DNA from: a virus
IMG/VR virus record: IMGVR_UViG_3300042555_002820
Coordinates: 43,983-107,982 of that record
Strand: one strand, 5' to 3'
DNA length: 64,000 bases
Shown: positions 17,641-26,588 of the stretch, one piece after another
How the letters are laid out: every line of letters begins with the position of its first letter
Position numbering within the stretch: the stretch's first letter is position 1
Translations under genes and position numbers: made by a program
The notes under the pieces: generated by a model
Database searches by the model: none
What the model saw: only the letters and a program-made list of their open reading frames with translations
Told to the model about the DNA's origin: nothing

Positions 17641-17880
17641 ATGGAAAATAGTGAAAACAAAGAATTTGGTAAATTATTTAACTCAGTTTCATTAATAAGT
17701 GAGGAACATTTGGAGTTAATATTAACAACAATGTCTCAAAAAGAGGCAATTTATCTATTGGTACAAGCGGTTAAGCATGCCCATCATTTGGGTACTTATT
17801 CTATAGGAGAAACTGAGGTAATATCTAAAGCAATACGAGTTATTTCGAAAAGTACTGAAGAACCTACCGAAAATAGTTAA
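17641..17880 (+). CDS. Small hypothetical protein
   Basis: 79 residues, probably all helical, acidic at both ends, with His-rich 'VKHAHHLGTY' at about 47-56. No family recognised. It stands alone on the + strand between two - strand genes, with 51 bases upstream and only 2 bases before the convergent stop of the next gene. Regular codon use and an A-rich start support it as real. Confidence 0.55.
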   Translation: MENSENKEFGKLFNSVSLISEEHLELILTTMSQKEAIYLLVQAVKHAHHLGTYSIGETEVISKAIRVISKSTEEPTENS

Positions 17881-17882
17881 AC

Positions 17883-18536
17883 CTACGCAGTTGTTTGTGG
17901 GTTAACAGTAGACTGTACTGGTTTCTGTTCAGGATATGCGTTACAAGCGGTATAAACAGAATCATCTCTAACTAACATATCATTTTTCATACAATTTCTA
18001 AGAGCGTCACATAGCGATTGACTAGCAACACTTTTAGAAAATGGATTTATTGGATTGACAGCTCTACCTATCGTTCTACACATTTCTTTATCGGCCTTAC
18101 CTTGTTGTTTAACTTTATCCGCTTCTAATTTCGCCATTTCAATCGCCTGGGTGGCATCGTATTGTGTTTTAATGTCTTTGTTCAAATTGGATAAAGGAGA
18201 TGTTGTTGGAATCTGAAGTTTAACATCTGTATTAGTTGGTAACTCCAATTTCACGTCTCTTGTTGCCATTGGGGTAATCGCTTCTTTACCTTTTTGAGAT
18301 TGTTTTCTTTGTTCTATATCACTAATCGCTTGAGTTATTGCTGAATAAGTCATTTTACCAAACTTACCGTCAGCACCTGTCTTACCTAAATCATGACCTA
18401 ATTCAACTAGTTTATTCTGAACATCAATGAGAGTTACTGGTTTTTCCGCAGCTTGTTCTAAAACAATATTTTTTTGAGAGTATAAACTCACTATTTCATT
18501 TTTATCTTCTTCTGTTAAAATAAATCTTTTGTTCAT
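17883..18536 (-). CDS. LTE-tagged protein with peptidoglycan-binding-like domain
   Basis: 217 residues. The N-terminus 'FILTEEDKNEIVSLY' (5-19) is the recurrent tag. Residues about 34-72 look like a PG_binding_1 motif: 'VQNKLVELGHDLGKTGADGKFGKMTYSAI', read here as the usual 'vQ..L..lG.....G..DG.fG..T..Ai'. The remainder is Gln/Lys/Thr-rich with four Cys near the C-terminus. No catalytic hydrolase domain is attached, so it probably anchors to the cell wall rather than cutting it. It is followed upstream by a gene of the same design, which suggests a paired tail or entry role; this is inference. Confidence 0.65.
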   Translation of the reverse strand: MNKRFILTEEDKNEIVSLYSQKNIVLEQAAEKPVTLIDVQNKLVELGHDLGKTGADGKFGKMTYSAITQAISDIEQRKQSQKGKEAITPMATRDVKLELPTNTDVKLQIPTTSPLSNLNKDIKTQYDATQAIEMAKLEADKVKQQGKADKEMCRTIGRAVNPINPFSKSVASQSLCDALRNCMKNDMLVRDDSVYTACNAYPEQKPVQSTVNPQTTA

Positions 18537-18546
18537 TTTTTTTATA

Positions 18547-19371
18547 TTATTGAGAGAGTTTATCCATTATCGCTTTTAATGTTTTTGGTCCTAAAATTCC
18601 ATCAACTTTTTCCACCCCTACCTTAGTTTGTAAATCTTTAATTCTTGTAACATTTGGATTTTCTTGGCCACCTTTTAAACCACCAGTTCCATCTGTTTCT
18701 GTTTTGGTCTGAACTTTAAAAATTTCATCATTACAAGTATAGTTCATCATGGTTCCATCAGCAAGACGCTTACGACCATTATTAAAATAAGTTTCACCAT
18801 TAATTGTATAAACTATAGAACCGGATGGATTTTTTACTTGTTTAGCGTTAGGATGATTAATAACACATTGGTAATTATTCCATTTTTCTAATTGGTCCCT
18901 ATCCGCAACAACAAGTTGTTGTTCTTTATCTAATACCCCACATAAATCGTCAAAGGCTTTTTGAACCGCAGATTGAAAATTTTCCCCAAAGTATTGAATA
19001 TTATCCTTATTAGTTCCAAACCTTTTTGAATCACAGTAATAATAAACATCTCCGGTTAAGTTCTCTAAAACTATACCAGTCAAGTCATCAACCAATTGAT
19101 ACGGAATACCCTTTGATATTAAAAATTTAGAGGAACCTTTAACAAATTTAGTACCTTTGTTTAACTTTAATTCACGGTTCATAGTACCATCCGCTCGTTC
19201 CATTTCTAGGTAGTTATTCAAAATTAAAGTTTTAGCATTTAAATCCACCTCAACCCAATTTCCAGTACCGTATGATACCTCATTAATCAAATAATGATTT
19301 TTAGTTGCTGACTCGTGAAGACCTATTATTCTATTTTTTTCTTCTTCTGTTATTACAAATAAATTTTTCAT
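18547..19371 (-). CDS. LTE-tagged protein with C-terminal peptidoglycan-binding-like motif
   Basis: 274 residues from the ATG at 19371; a TTG 36 bases upstream would overlap the previous gene and is rejected. It opens with 'LFVITEEEKNRIIGLHE', the recurrent tag. The middle (about 30-215) is unassigned with a few Cys. The C-terminal 40 residues ('IKDLQTKVGVEKVDGILGPKTLKAI') match the end of a peptidoglycan-binding repeat. It is 10 bases from the related gene at 17883 and has its own candidate late promoter. Possibly a tail-associated wall-binding protein. Confidence 0.6.
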   Translation of the reverse strand: MKNLFVITEEEKNRIIGLHESATKNHYLINEVSYGTGNWVEVDLNAKTLILNNYLEMERADGTMNRELKLNKGTKFVKGSSKFLISKGIPYQLVDDLTGIVLENLTGDVYYYCDSKRFGTNKDNIQYFGENFQSAVQKAFDDLCGVLDKEQQLVVADRDQLEKWNNYQCVINHPNAKQVKNPSGSIVYTINGETYFNNGRKRLADGTMMNYTCNDEIFKVQTKTETDGTGGLKGGQENPNVTRIKDLQTKVGVEKVDGILGPKTLKAIMDKLSQ

Positions 19372-19378
19372 GAAAAAT

Positions 19379-19395
19379 ATTTTATTATAAATATC
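19379..19395 (-). promoter_or_regulatory. Candidate late promoter
   Basis: Reads GATATTTATAATAAAAT on the - strand, 8 bases before the ATG at 19371; it slightly overlaps the 3' end of the upstream gene. Confidence 0.5.
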
Positions 19396-20857
19396 ATAAA
19401 TCCTCAAAATATTTCAAGTTGACTATTTGAAATTTGATGGTTCTTTTATATGTGTTTATTTCCCCACTACTTTCAACTTTCATATCGACAAAATATTCAT
19501 TTGGTATTTTATCACGAGTATCAAATATGAAATAATATTCGTTTGGAGTTCTATTTAGTTTTGTCCAATCCTGTACTTGAACTTCGGTTTGACCTTCCCT
19601 AACATAAACTCGGTAATAAGCGTCAACGTTTGGTAATAGTTTTTGAGTGGTATAGGCTTGTTTTATTATAACACCTACTTTTCTAATGTCTGTATTATAA
19701 ATCTTTTCATCTTGTTTTAATCCATAGAAATCAAATCCATATAATTTTGGGTCTTGAGATTTTGGTCCAATTTGGATTGATTTTTTCATCGGGTATACCG
19801 AAAAAGTGTTGGTCACATCACCAATATCAAATCCATTTAAAATTAGATTTGTCCATTTGTCAGTAAACATACATGGAGTTTTATAACCGGCTAAAGGAGG
19901 TAATGTGATTTCATAAACACCCTTAGTTCTTCTACACGAAGTTAAACCTGTTAATCCAACAATACCTCTACCATAAGGGTCTAAAATTGATACAGTAGGA
20001 TTGACATCCAAATTTATTGGATTTCCATTATCGAATAGATATAGATATAATTTATTAACTTTACCTAATACAAATTCATTTCTATCGTCTTGAATTAAAT
20101 CATCATATGTTGTTTCCAAAAACGGTTCGTAAAAAGTTTGGGTGTGTCTTGTAAAGAATTGAGTTTCATATGCATCGGTTAAACCTTCTAAATTCTCAAT
20201 TTCGGGTACGTATGCAATTCCCCATCCTGAAACACCACTTAATGAACCATTTAAAATTGAATTAATTTCATTGGTCATATCAAAACTAATGTTTTCATTA
20301 CCAAATTGAAAATGTTGTGTGTCAATAATGGTCAATCCGCTGTAATTAACCGAACCCTGATTTTTGTTATTGTAAATTCCTGACTCAGACCATAAATCAA
20401 TAGTGGTTCTTTGATACCAATTGGTAGGTCTTATTGAGTAAGATTCATCAAATTCACTAAATTCGTAAACCAAATCCCCGTAATCATATCCAACACCCTC
20501 ATCCCAAATTTGGTTTGTAGGTATTCTAAATAATATTAAATCAAATGACGTTGCTCTTTTTCTGTTTTGTGATGTGTTTTGGTTTAATAAGTCGTCACCA
20601 CCAAAAAACCCTGTATTTGTCATTCTTAAAACATGTCTAACACTATCATTACAATCTAATGTAATGACCCCATCGGTAACTTTTTCCTTCAATAAAGACA
20701 GGTCTAAATCAAAAATAAATCGGCTGAACCCTTGAGGATATTGACTAATGGTGGTTGACCCATAGAATAGTTCTGTAACAGGATTTCTTCCCGTGTTAAC
20801 ATAACTTCTATATATAATGGTATCGTTTTTACTGAAATAAGAATTATTAATTGACAT
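19394..20857 (-). CDS. Predicted virion structural protein
   Basis: 487 residues, beta-rich, without signal peptide. The N-terminal 250 residues ('TELFYGSTT', 'SRFIFDLDLSLL', 'SFDLILFRIP', 'DYGDLVYEF') look like the jelly-roll, DNRLRE/carbohydrate-binding-like fold seen in structural proteins of large phages. The C-terminal half has Ig-like strands ('VYEITLPPLAGYKTP'). It lies between the peptidoglycan-binding pair and the gp5-like hub gene, so a baseplate or tail accessory role is likely. No catalytic residues were recognised. Confidence 0.6.
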   Translation of the reverse strand: MSINNSYFSKNDTIIYRSYVNTGRNPVTELFYGSTTISQYPQGFSRFIFDLDLSLLKEKVTDGVITLDCNDSVRHVLRMTNTGFFGGDDLLNQNTSQNRKRATSFDLILFRIPTNQIWDEGVGYDYGDLVYEFSEFDESYSIRPTNWYQRTTIDLWSESGIYNNKNQGSVNYSGLTIIDTQHFQFGNENISFDMTNEINSILNGSLSGVSGWGIAYVPEIENLEGLTDAYETQFFTRHTQTFYEPFLETTYDDLIQDDRNEFVLGKVNKLYLYLFDNGNPINLDVNPTVSILDPYGRGIVGLTGLTSCRRTKGVYEITLPPLAGYKTPCMFTDKWTNLILNGFDIGDVTNTFSVYPMKKSIQIGPKSQDPKLYGFDFYGLKQDEKIYNTDIRKVGVIIKQAYTTQKLLPNVDAYYRVYVREGQTEVQVQDWTKLNRTPNEYYFIFDTRDKIPNEYFVDMKVESSGEINTYKRTIKFQIVNLKYFEDL

Positions 20858-20863
20858 TAAAAT

Positions 20864-20881
20864 GTTTTATCAATAAATATC
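20864..20881 (-). promoter_or_regulatory. Candidate late promoter
   Basis: Reads GATATTTATTGATAAAAC on the - strand, 7 bases before the ATG at 20857; its upstream edge touches the stop of the hub gene. Confidence 0.5.
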
Positions 20882-22493
20882 AATTGATTCTGATTTCTTG
20901 ATTCAGAATAGTATTTTCAGCATCGGCAAGTAATTGGTCTATCTCTAAAGTTGTTTGTCCGTTACCTGATGAAACAGGTACTGGAGGACTTGGAGCCACA
21001 GGATGAACGTGACCTTTAACAAATTCAAATATCTTCCTAAGTAGTTTAATTAATTCATCACCTCTAACTGTTGGGTATGTTTTTTCTTGTATTCCACCAG
21101 GTTTAGTAAATTCAATATCGGGTATACCATATATGGTATTTGTTAAATCAATTCTTCCTTTAGGTCCTGTAATATTATGAGATAATAAATATAGTTTTTG
21201 TCCTCCCAATACGGAATAAGTAACCGGACTAGAAAAAACATCAATTTTAGTATCTTGTCTTCTGTTAGTTTTAGTAGAAGGACCAATAGTTGGGACATTA
21301 TTTGTATTATTTGATACGACAAAACAACCCGTTTGAAAATTGTTTGATTTAACTTTAATCCCTTTTTGTAATTTGAAATAATTAACACTTTCTTGAACGT
21401 CACTTGGGTCAACATGTTCTGATAATGTTAGACCTTCTTGATATGTAATTTTAGATGGAGATACCGCAAACGGAAATCTATCGGCATCTTGGAAATTAGA
21501 CCTACTATTTACAACACTATCATTATATAACACAGTACCATCAAATACACTATCTATAAATGTATTAAATGTATATATTACCTCCTCGATTGTTTTATTT
21601 GAAAACCTAATACCCTCTATTTCATTCCCATAATCGGTACCTGAAGTTAAAGTACTAATTGACCCCAATTTAAAATTATCAGTGGTTGCACTTGTAGTCT
21701 CTAACATTCTATGGAGTGTTATACTACCTGAAAAATTATTGGCCGAGTTTCCTAATACACCACTATCAATATTCCAAATTATAATTCTTTTTAATTTAGT
21801 TATAACTTTACTAACATCAAAACTGGTTTCAGTTTCCCCTTGGACTGCGGATGATAAAAAATTAGAAAGTTGTAGAAAGGCTCTGCTATTTTTAGATTTA
21901 GGATAATCTTGAGGTGTTAAGTCACTAGTGACAGTTTTACCTGCTCTTATTAAAACCTCCTCAGGTTTAACAATAACATCGGCACTACCCCTACCTAATA
22001 AAGCGTTATCTCCTGGCTCGGGAAATATTCCGGAACTTACATCATCATTATATACGTTAAAATTATCTTTTAAATTAATACCTAATTTATATCTATCGCC
22101 CGCCGATAAAATAGATTCAGATGAAGGTCTAGTCTCAAAATCAGAATTCATTGGGGACGAAAAAGGTCCTTGAATATAGAACTGATTACCAAATAAAAAC
22201 TTTTTATTTTGATAAATGATATGGACATATTCCCCTTCATCAGGAACTTGACTTATGTAGAACGGTAATAAAGGTAAAAGTATAAAAATGTCATTTTCTC
22301 CCCACCAAAACTCTGTTTTTAAATCTTTCTCATCATCACGTAAATAAGTTTTATCAACAGATTTTAACATCTCAGAAACATATTCACTGTAAATGGGTTT
22401 TGCTCTTACCCTACCTAACATTTTAGGGTCATACCTACTTATTACCTCACCAGGAAATATTATTTGATGTTCATTATTTTTATTTATGTTCAT
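20880..22493 (-). CDS. gp5-like baseplate hub / spike protein
   Basis: 537 residues. The N-terminal part ('FPGEVISRYDPKMLGRVRAKPI', residues about 13-34, and 'VPDEGEYVHIIY', about 82-93) matches the OB-fold of T4 gp5 / gpV-type hub proteins, where 'G.V....D....GRV' and 'P..G..V...F' are typical. A C-terminal 'GHVHP' (about 495) is also usual in this family. The lysozyme domain of T4 gp5 is absent; the middle (150-480) is an unassigned, phage-specific insertion. It should form the central hub below the tail tube. The gene overlaps the small coiled-coil gene upstream by 4 bases (ATGA-type). Confidence 0.75.
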   Translation of the reverse strand: MNINKNNEHQIIFPGEVISRYDPKMLGRVRAKPIYSEYVSEMLKSVDKTYLRDDEKDLKTEFWWGENDIFILLPLLPFYISQVPDEGEYVHIIYQNKKFLFGNQFYIQGPFSSPMNSDFETRPSSESILSAGDRYKLGINLKDNFNVYNDDVSSGIFPEPGDNALLGRGSADVIVKPEEVLIRAGKTVTSDLTPQDYPKSKNSRAFLQLSNFLSSAVQGETETSFDVSKVITKLKRIIIWNIDSGVLGNSANNFSGSITLHRMLETTSATTDNFKLGSISTLTSGTDYGNEIEGIRFSNKTIEEVIYTFNTFIDSVFDGTVLYNDSVVNSRSNFQDADRFPFAVSPSKITYQEGLTLSEHVDPSDVQESVNYFKLQKGIKVKSNNFQTGCFVVSNNTNNVPTIGPSTKTNRRQDTKIDVFSSPVTYSVLGGQKLYLLSHNITGPKGRIDLTNTIYGIPDIEFTKPGGIQEKTYPTVRGDELIKLLRKIFEFVKGHVHPVAPSPPVPVSSGNGQTTLEIDQLLADAENTILNQEIRIN

Positions 22494-22705
22494 TTTGTTT
22501 TGGTTCTATCTTGATGTTCTGATAAAAGTTTGTTGTATAAAACTTCTAATTTATCTAAATGATTAGTTAATTCTATAATTCTTTCTTTAGTAAAATTAAA
22601 ATCTTTTTGAATAAAATCCATCGCAAATGTTAAATCCTTATTTGATGACGATTTATATTCTTTTATAATCCTACTTGTTTTTTCCGAATCTTTCATATCA
22701 ATCAT
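22490..22705 (-). CDS. Small coiled-coil protein
   Basis: 71 residues, strongly helical and charged ('RIIELTNHLDKLEVLYNKLL', about 43-62), with no Cys and no family match. It overlaps the hub gene by 4 bases and starts 2 bases after the large tail gene, so it is translated within the tail operon. A small chaperone or adaptor for a tail protein is possible; nothing more can be said. Confidence 0.6.
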   Translation of the reverse strand: MIDMKDSEKTSRIIKEYKSSSNKDLTFAMDFIQKDFNFTKERIIELTNHLDKLEVLYNKLLSEHQDRTKTK

Positions 22706-22707
22706 AG

Positions 22708-24621
22708 TTATATTTTTTTACCAAAGGCGGATGAAGGTACAGTTAATCCGGCGGGTGTTATCGCCAAAGGGCCTATGGCTATTTGAACTTTTCCATTTTC
22801 AGCTTCCTCGACTGACATGGCTTTCATTTGACCCAACATACTTAATACGGTTAGATTAGGACTACCATCTGGCATAGGACCGGTAGGGATACCCATTTTT
22901 TGTAATTCTTCTATAGTTCCAATAAACGCTCTTGTAGAAGAATAACCATCCAAAAGTCTACTAGCGAGAGCTAACGGTAAAGGAATTTCTCCTCCCCATC
23001 CGGTTGTTGCAATTTGTAATAAACTAAGTAATTCATCAACAACACTTTTACATTCCCTCCAATCCCTAATAAATTGAGCTACCGTTATTAATAGTTGAAT
23101 CAATTTTAAAATCATTATAATTCTTTTGTCGACCTTTTCTCTAGCCAAATCCAATACGATTTGTTGAATTAAATTTTTGATATCTTTTTTAATTATATTA
23201 AATAATTCTTTTACAAAAATTGCCCCCACCTTAGAGATAAAATCTATCGCTCTACTTTTAAATTCTCTTAAAAAGTCCATCAGACTATTAATTCTATCAT
23301 CAATATTATTACCGATTGATTTTAACATTACCATTATTGGAAGTAGTATTTTTGGTACCATCATTCCTGAAACTAATCCTTGAGAGATTAGTTTAATAAA
23401 GTTGAGATTAACCGATGCTTGTATGTTTCCTCGTAAACCAATTTTTGACCACTCGGGATTATTAATTAAAGAATCTGTCACATTGTTTGCGGCATCAACT
23501 AAATTATCGTCAGGTATGAAATTCATTTGGTCCAATGAATCTATAATAGACGAGGCATCCACAGGTAGTTTTACATCGGTACAGTCCAAATATTCAACAA
23601 CTCCTTTTTTAACATTCTCAACTTCTTGTTCGATTGTTCTTAAATCCAAATCAGTGAATTCAAAAAAAGATTCATCAATATTATCTAATTCACCTATTTT
23701 AGCAATTCCACTAACATCAATTTGTTGTTTATTATCAAAACACAATCCCAAAATTCTTTGTAATATCCTCTCAAACTTTTTTTGGTCAGTAACCTCAACA
23801 ATACCTATGTTTGCTTTAATACTTATAGCGCCACTTAATGAGTTCATTATTTGAGCCATCGTTACATTAAAATCAAAGATTTTAATTGATTGAAAATAAT
23901 CAACCATGAATTCTTTAACTTTATTTATTGATGAATTCCTATCCTGTAAAGTAACTTTGAAATAGGGTCCCGTCTCTCCAATTGCGTTAGTTTCAACATA
24001 CTGAATATCAAACAAATCTTGACCTGATGCTCCCTTATAATATGCTCCATAATCACCAAAATACGAAGACGAACTCTGAATCCTATTCCAAAGTTCACGG
24101 TTCATAGAAAATGGATATAACTGTGGAGCATTTGCCGGTTCTTTCTCATATAAAATTTTTCCAGGTTTTTCTAATGGGGTGTAGTTAAGTAAAATTTTAC
24201 CAATATCTATTGAATTAACCTTTATATAAATGTCTTGTGCAACATACTCTTGGTCTTGGTTACACCCAACCATGTTAAAACTTTCCTCTAAAAGTAACTC
24301 TTTAATTTGTGGTTCACAATTTTTTAATGCTCTAATTAATTGTTTTTTTAAATAATTGACTGTGTTTGAACCATATGGAGACGATAAATTATTTATGTCT
24401 AAAAGTTGGGAAAATTGGGTTTTGACTTCTCTTTGATATCTGTTAACTTGGTTTTTAACATCATTTAAAGAAGTCGTAACATCTGACTTATTCTGTTCAA
24501 AACTATCACCCGCCTTTTTTGTTATGTTATCGTAATCAGTTTTTAATGAATTATACGATTTATTGGCCTTGATTTTATCTTGAACCTTTTTATAGTCAAC
24601 ATTTACATCAACTGATGCCAT
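22708..24621 (-). CDS. Predicted large tail/baseplate structural protein
   Basis: 637 residues. A helical, coiled-coil N-terminus (1-95) is followed by a mixed region with 'RELWNRIQSSSSYFGDYG' (about 180) and by a long helical region (390-560) with a hydrophobic stretch 'GLVSGMMVPKILLPIMVML' (about 425-443). The C-terminus is Gly/Pro-rich and hydrophobic. The size, helix content and position two genes from the gp5-like hub suggest a baseplate hub or tail-measure-type component, but no family was recognised with certainty. The adjacent small coiled-coil genes on both sides may assist its assembly. Confidence 0.6.
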   Translation of the reverse strand: MASVDVNVDYKKVQDKIKANKSYNSLKTDYDNITKKAGDSFEQNKSDVTTSLNDVKNQVNRYQREVKTQFSQLLDINNLSSPYGSNTVNYLKKQLIRALKNCEPQIKELLLEESFNMVGCNQDQEYVAQDIYIKVNSIDIGKILLNYTPLEKPGKILYEKEPANAPQLYPFSMNRELWNRIQSSSSYFGDYGAYYKGASGQDLFDIQYVETNAIGETGPYFKVTLQDRNSSINKVKEFMVDYFQSIKIFDFNVTMAQIMNSLSGAISIKANIGIVEVTDQKKFERILQRILGLCFDNKQQIDVSGIAKIGELDNIDESFFEFTDLDLRTIEQEVENVKKGVVEYLDCTDVKLPVDASSIIDSLDQMNFIPDDNLVDAANNVTDSLINNPEWSKIGLRGNIQASVNLNFIKLISQGLVSGMMVPKILLPIMVMLKSIGNNIDDRINSLMDFLREFKSRAIDFISKVGAIFVKELFNIIKKDIKNLIQQIVLDLAREKVDKRIIMILKLIQLLITVAQFIRDWRECKSVVDELLSLLQIATTGWGGEIPLPLALASRLLDGYSSTRAFIGTIEELQKMGIPTGPMPDGSPNLTVLSMLGQMKAMSVEEAENGKVQIAIGPLAITPAGLTVPSSAFGKKI

Positions 24622-24626
24622 AATAA

Positions 24627-25001
24627 TTATTTTTTCATTTTATATGGTTCATCCATTTTAGATAAATCCTTCTCCATTAAACTTTGAATTACCTCATCGT
24701 CAACATCTATATCTGATAAGGTAAAAGATTCTTTAGAAGCGCTAGTTTTTTCCCAGATACTTGACTGTAATTTTGATAAACTTAGTTTTTTCTCAACACA
24801 ATCATTTATGATTTTTTGTTGTTCTTTAATGATAGGACCAAGAACTGTCATGTCCTCGGTCTCCTTCATTAACGAAAGCATTTTGTTTTGAATTCTAATA
24901 GCGGTATTTCTTTGTTCTACTAATTCATTGTAGATTTCTTGCATAAGAGCAAGTATAGATTCTTGAGTTAAATTAATTTCTTTTTTTTGTGGTCTGGCCA
25001 T
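24627..25001 (-). CDS. Small helical protein of the tail operon
   Basis: 124 residues, predicted almost all helical with heptad-like spacing (about 15-80) and an acidic C-terminal half. No family recognised. Only 5 bases separate it from the large tail gene, and a candidate late promoter abuts its start, which makes it the first gene of a late tail operon running 25001 to 20880. A tail-assembly chaperone is one option. Confidence 0.6.
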   Translation of the reverse strand: MARPQKKEINLTQESILALMQEIYNELVEQRNTAIRIQNKMLSLMKETEDMTVLGPIIKEQQKIINDCVEKKLSLSKLQSSIWEKTSASKESFTLSDIDVDDEVIQSLMEKDLSKMDEPYKMKK

Positions 25002-25014
25002 GATAATAAATATC
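25002..25014 (-). promoter_or_regulatory. Candidate late promoter at the head of the tail operon
   Basis: Reads GATATTTATTATC on the - strand and abuts the ATG at 25001; it lies in the 25-base gap after the sigma-factor gene. Confidence 0.45.
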
Positions 25015-25026
25015 TAAACGTATTTT

Positions 25027-25776
25027 TTATTTTAACATACCTTGAACCAACCCATAATAGATAACTTTATATTTTTTCATAGAGCTTCTAATTTCTTTGG
25101 TACTCAAATTAGTCATTTCCCTAAGTGATAATAAAATAATATTTTTATTAAACTTATTATTTGAAGTCCCTATGAATATATCATCATAATTTTGAAAAAT
25201 TTCATATAAAGCGTGACCTAATTTTAACTCATTTTCATTTAATGTTTCATCCTCAATTAATAACTCTATTTGAGTTATAAAATTTTTGATAATCGTTTCT
25301 GAATCCAATGAATCATTATCAATACTGTATGAAAAACTCGGGTTATTTTCCAAATCAGTTGAGATGTCTTCATAAGATATCTTTCTGTTCATATCTTTTT
25401 GGTCTTTTATAATTTGACCCATAAGATAATTTTTACAGATTGTACCAAAATATGAATAAGCCTTTTTTTCTTTAGCCGGCTTAAACTTATCTATTTTGGT
25501 CATTAAAAACGAGTGTGTATCAATATGAATTTCTGTAAAATTCATATCTTTTCGGTAAAGTTTATATCTCCTTATTATCGAAGATATCATCTTATCTAAA
25601 GGTTTTCTTAGGTATTCGTTATAAATTTGGTTTTTCTCCTCAAATGTATCGGCGGATAAAAATCTTATAACCGCCATTTCTTCTCTTACATCAAAGTAGT
25701 TCGCTTGTTTTGGTTTCCTTCCTTTCTTCTTCAACTCGATATTTGCAGTTCCATCGTTGTTGAATTCTTCGGTCAT
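25027..25776 (-). CDS. gp55-like late-transcription sigma factor
   Basis: 249 residues from the ATG at 25776, whose A is shared with the upstream TGA stop. Residues about 85-125 ('FLMTKIDKFKPAKEKKAYSY' followed by 'FGTICKNYLMGQI') match sigma-70 region 2 as found in T4 gp55 and relatives: a hydrophobic helix, 'fdp.k...a.aYf..i' and a basic DNA-binding end. There is no clear region 4 helix-turn-helix, again like gp55. It should redirect host RNA polymerase to late promoters. The tail operon begins right after it with a candidate late promoter. A T4-type co-activator (gp33) was not seen in this window. Confidence 0.75.
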   Translation of the reverse strand: MTEEFNNDGTANIELKKKGRKPKQANYFDVREEMAVIRFLSADTFEEKNQIYNEYLRKPLDKMISSIIRRYKLYRKDMNFTEIHIDTHSFLMTKIDKFKPAKEKKAYSYFGTICKNYLMGQIIKDQKDMNRKISYEDISTDLENNPSFSYSIDNDSLDSETIIKNFITQIELLIEDETLNENELKLGHALYEIFQNYDDIFIGTSNNKFNKNIILLSLREMTNLSTKEIRSSMKKYKVIYYGLVQGMLK

Positions 25777-26579
25777 CAAGAATTGGTTGACTCATATTTT
25801 ATGGCTCTGTCATTGATAAAGAAATATTCCTTTTTTGCCGATTCTATCCAAAATTTAACTTCGTCCTCAACTAAACTTGTCTCACCATTCTTGTAGTTCC
25901 AAAAAATAGAACCTGTTCTAAAATTTGTATGTTTATAACCAATCTTTGGTATGGTCATAATTTTAACTGAATTATACGTCATTCTTAAAAAGAATTCATA
26001 TCCAAATGTCAGCTTAAATGATGGTTTCATCAAACCGTAATCTACGAAGACACTTTTCTTAATTACCATACCTGAAGTTTGGAAATTTTGGAATTGATGT
26101 AATGTATCGTTACTTAAATAACCAATTTCTGAAGTCATATTAAGTGCGAAAGTTGCTTCATTGGTAAAACCAACAAATAAACCTTTTTCATCGGTGTCAA
26201 TCACAACCGGTAAAAAAGCATCAACGTCTTTATAAATTTCCGAGTATTTTTTTACATTTTTAAACCAAATAGATGAATACTCATCGTCAAACTCAAATAG
26301 TGAAATCCATTGGGACGAACTAGACCGTACCCCAAGATTTATTTGTTTTGCATAATTAGGTTCATCGTTCCATTTAACTTTGAGTACATTTAAGTCTCCA
26401 AAATCAAACGAATTTAAAAATTCAACCAAAGACGTTTCATCCGAATGAACTATAACTAATTCATTTATTTGAACTTTTTGATTTTTTATAGATTCCACAC
26501 ATTTTTTAAAATAATCATCAAACCATGGAGCTGAAGATGATTTTATTGGTAATATTACTGATACGTCAAATTTTTCCAT
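25776..26579 (-). CDS. Family 2-type glycosyltransferase
   Basis: 267 residues. A GT-A fold is suggested by the start 'VSVILPIKSSSAPWF', 'VESIKNQKVQINELVIV' and the acidic metal-binding motif 'FEFDDEYS' (95-102, DxD-like). It probably transfers a sugar from a nucleotide-sugar donor in the cytoplasm. The acceptor is unknown. It is translationally coupled to the sigma factor (stop and start share one base) and sits 9 bases after a GT-B enzyme, at the downstream end of the sugar module. Confidence 0.75.
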   Translation of the reverse strand: MEKFDVSVILPIKSSSAPWFDDYFKKCVESIKNQKVQINELVIVHSDETSLVEFLNSFDFGDLNVLKVKWNDEPNYAKQINLGVRSSSSQWISLFEFDDEYSSIWFKNVKKYSEIYKDVDAFLPVVIDTDEKGLFVGFTNEATFALNMTSEIGYLSNDTLHQFQNFQTSGMVIKKSVFVDYGLMKPSFKLTFGYEFFLRMTYNSVKIMTIPKIGYKHTNFRTGSIFWNYKNGETSLVEDEVKFWIESAKKEYFFINDRAIKYESTNS

Positions 26580-26588
26580 AATTTTAAA

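Noticed and set aside
17872-17905. Imperfect hairpin between the convergent genes at 17880 and 17883
   Set aside because: The stem has a bulge and a G-T pair and no T-run follows on either strand, so a terminator is not supported.
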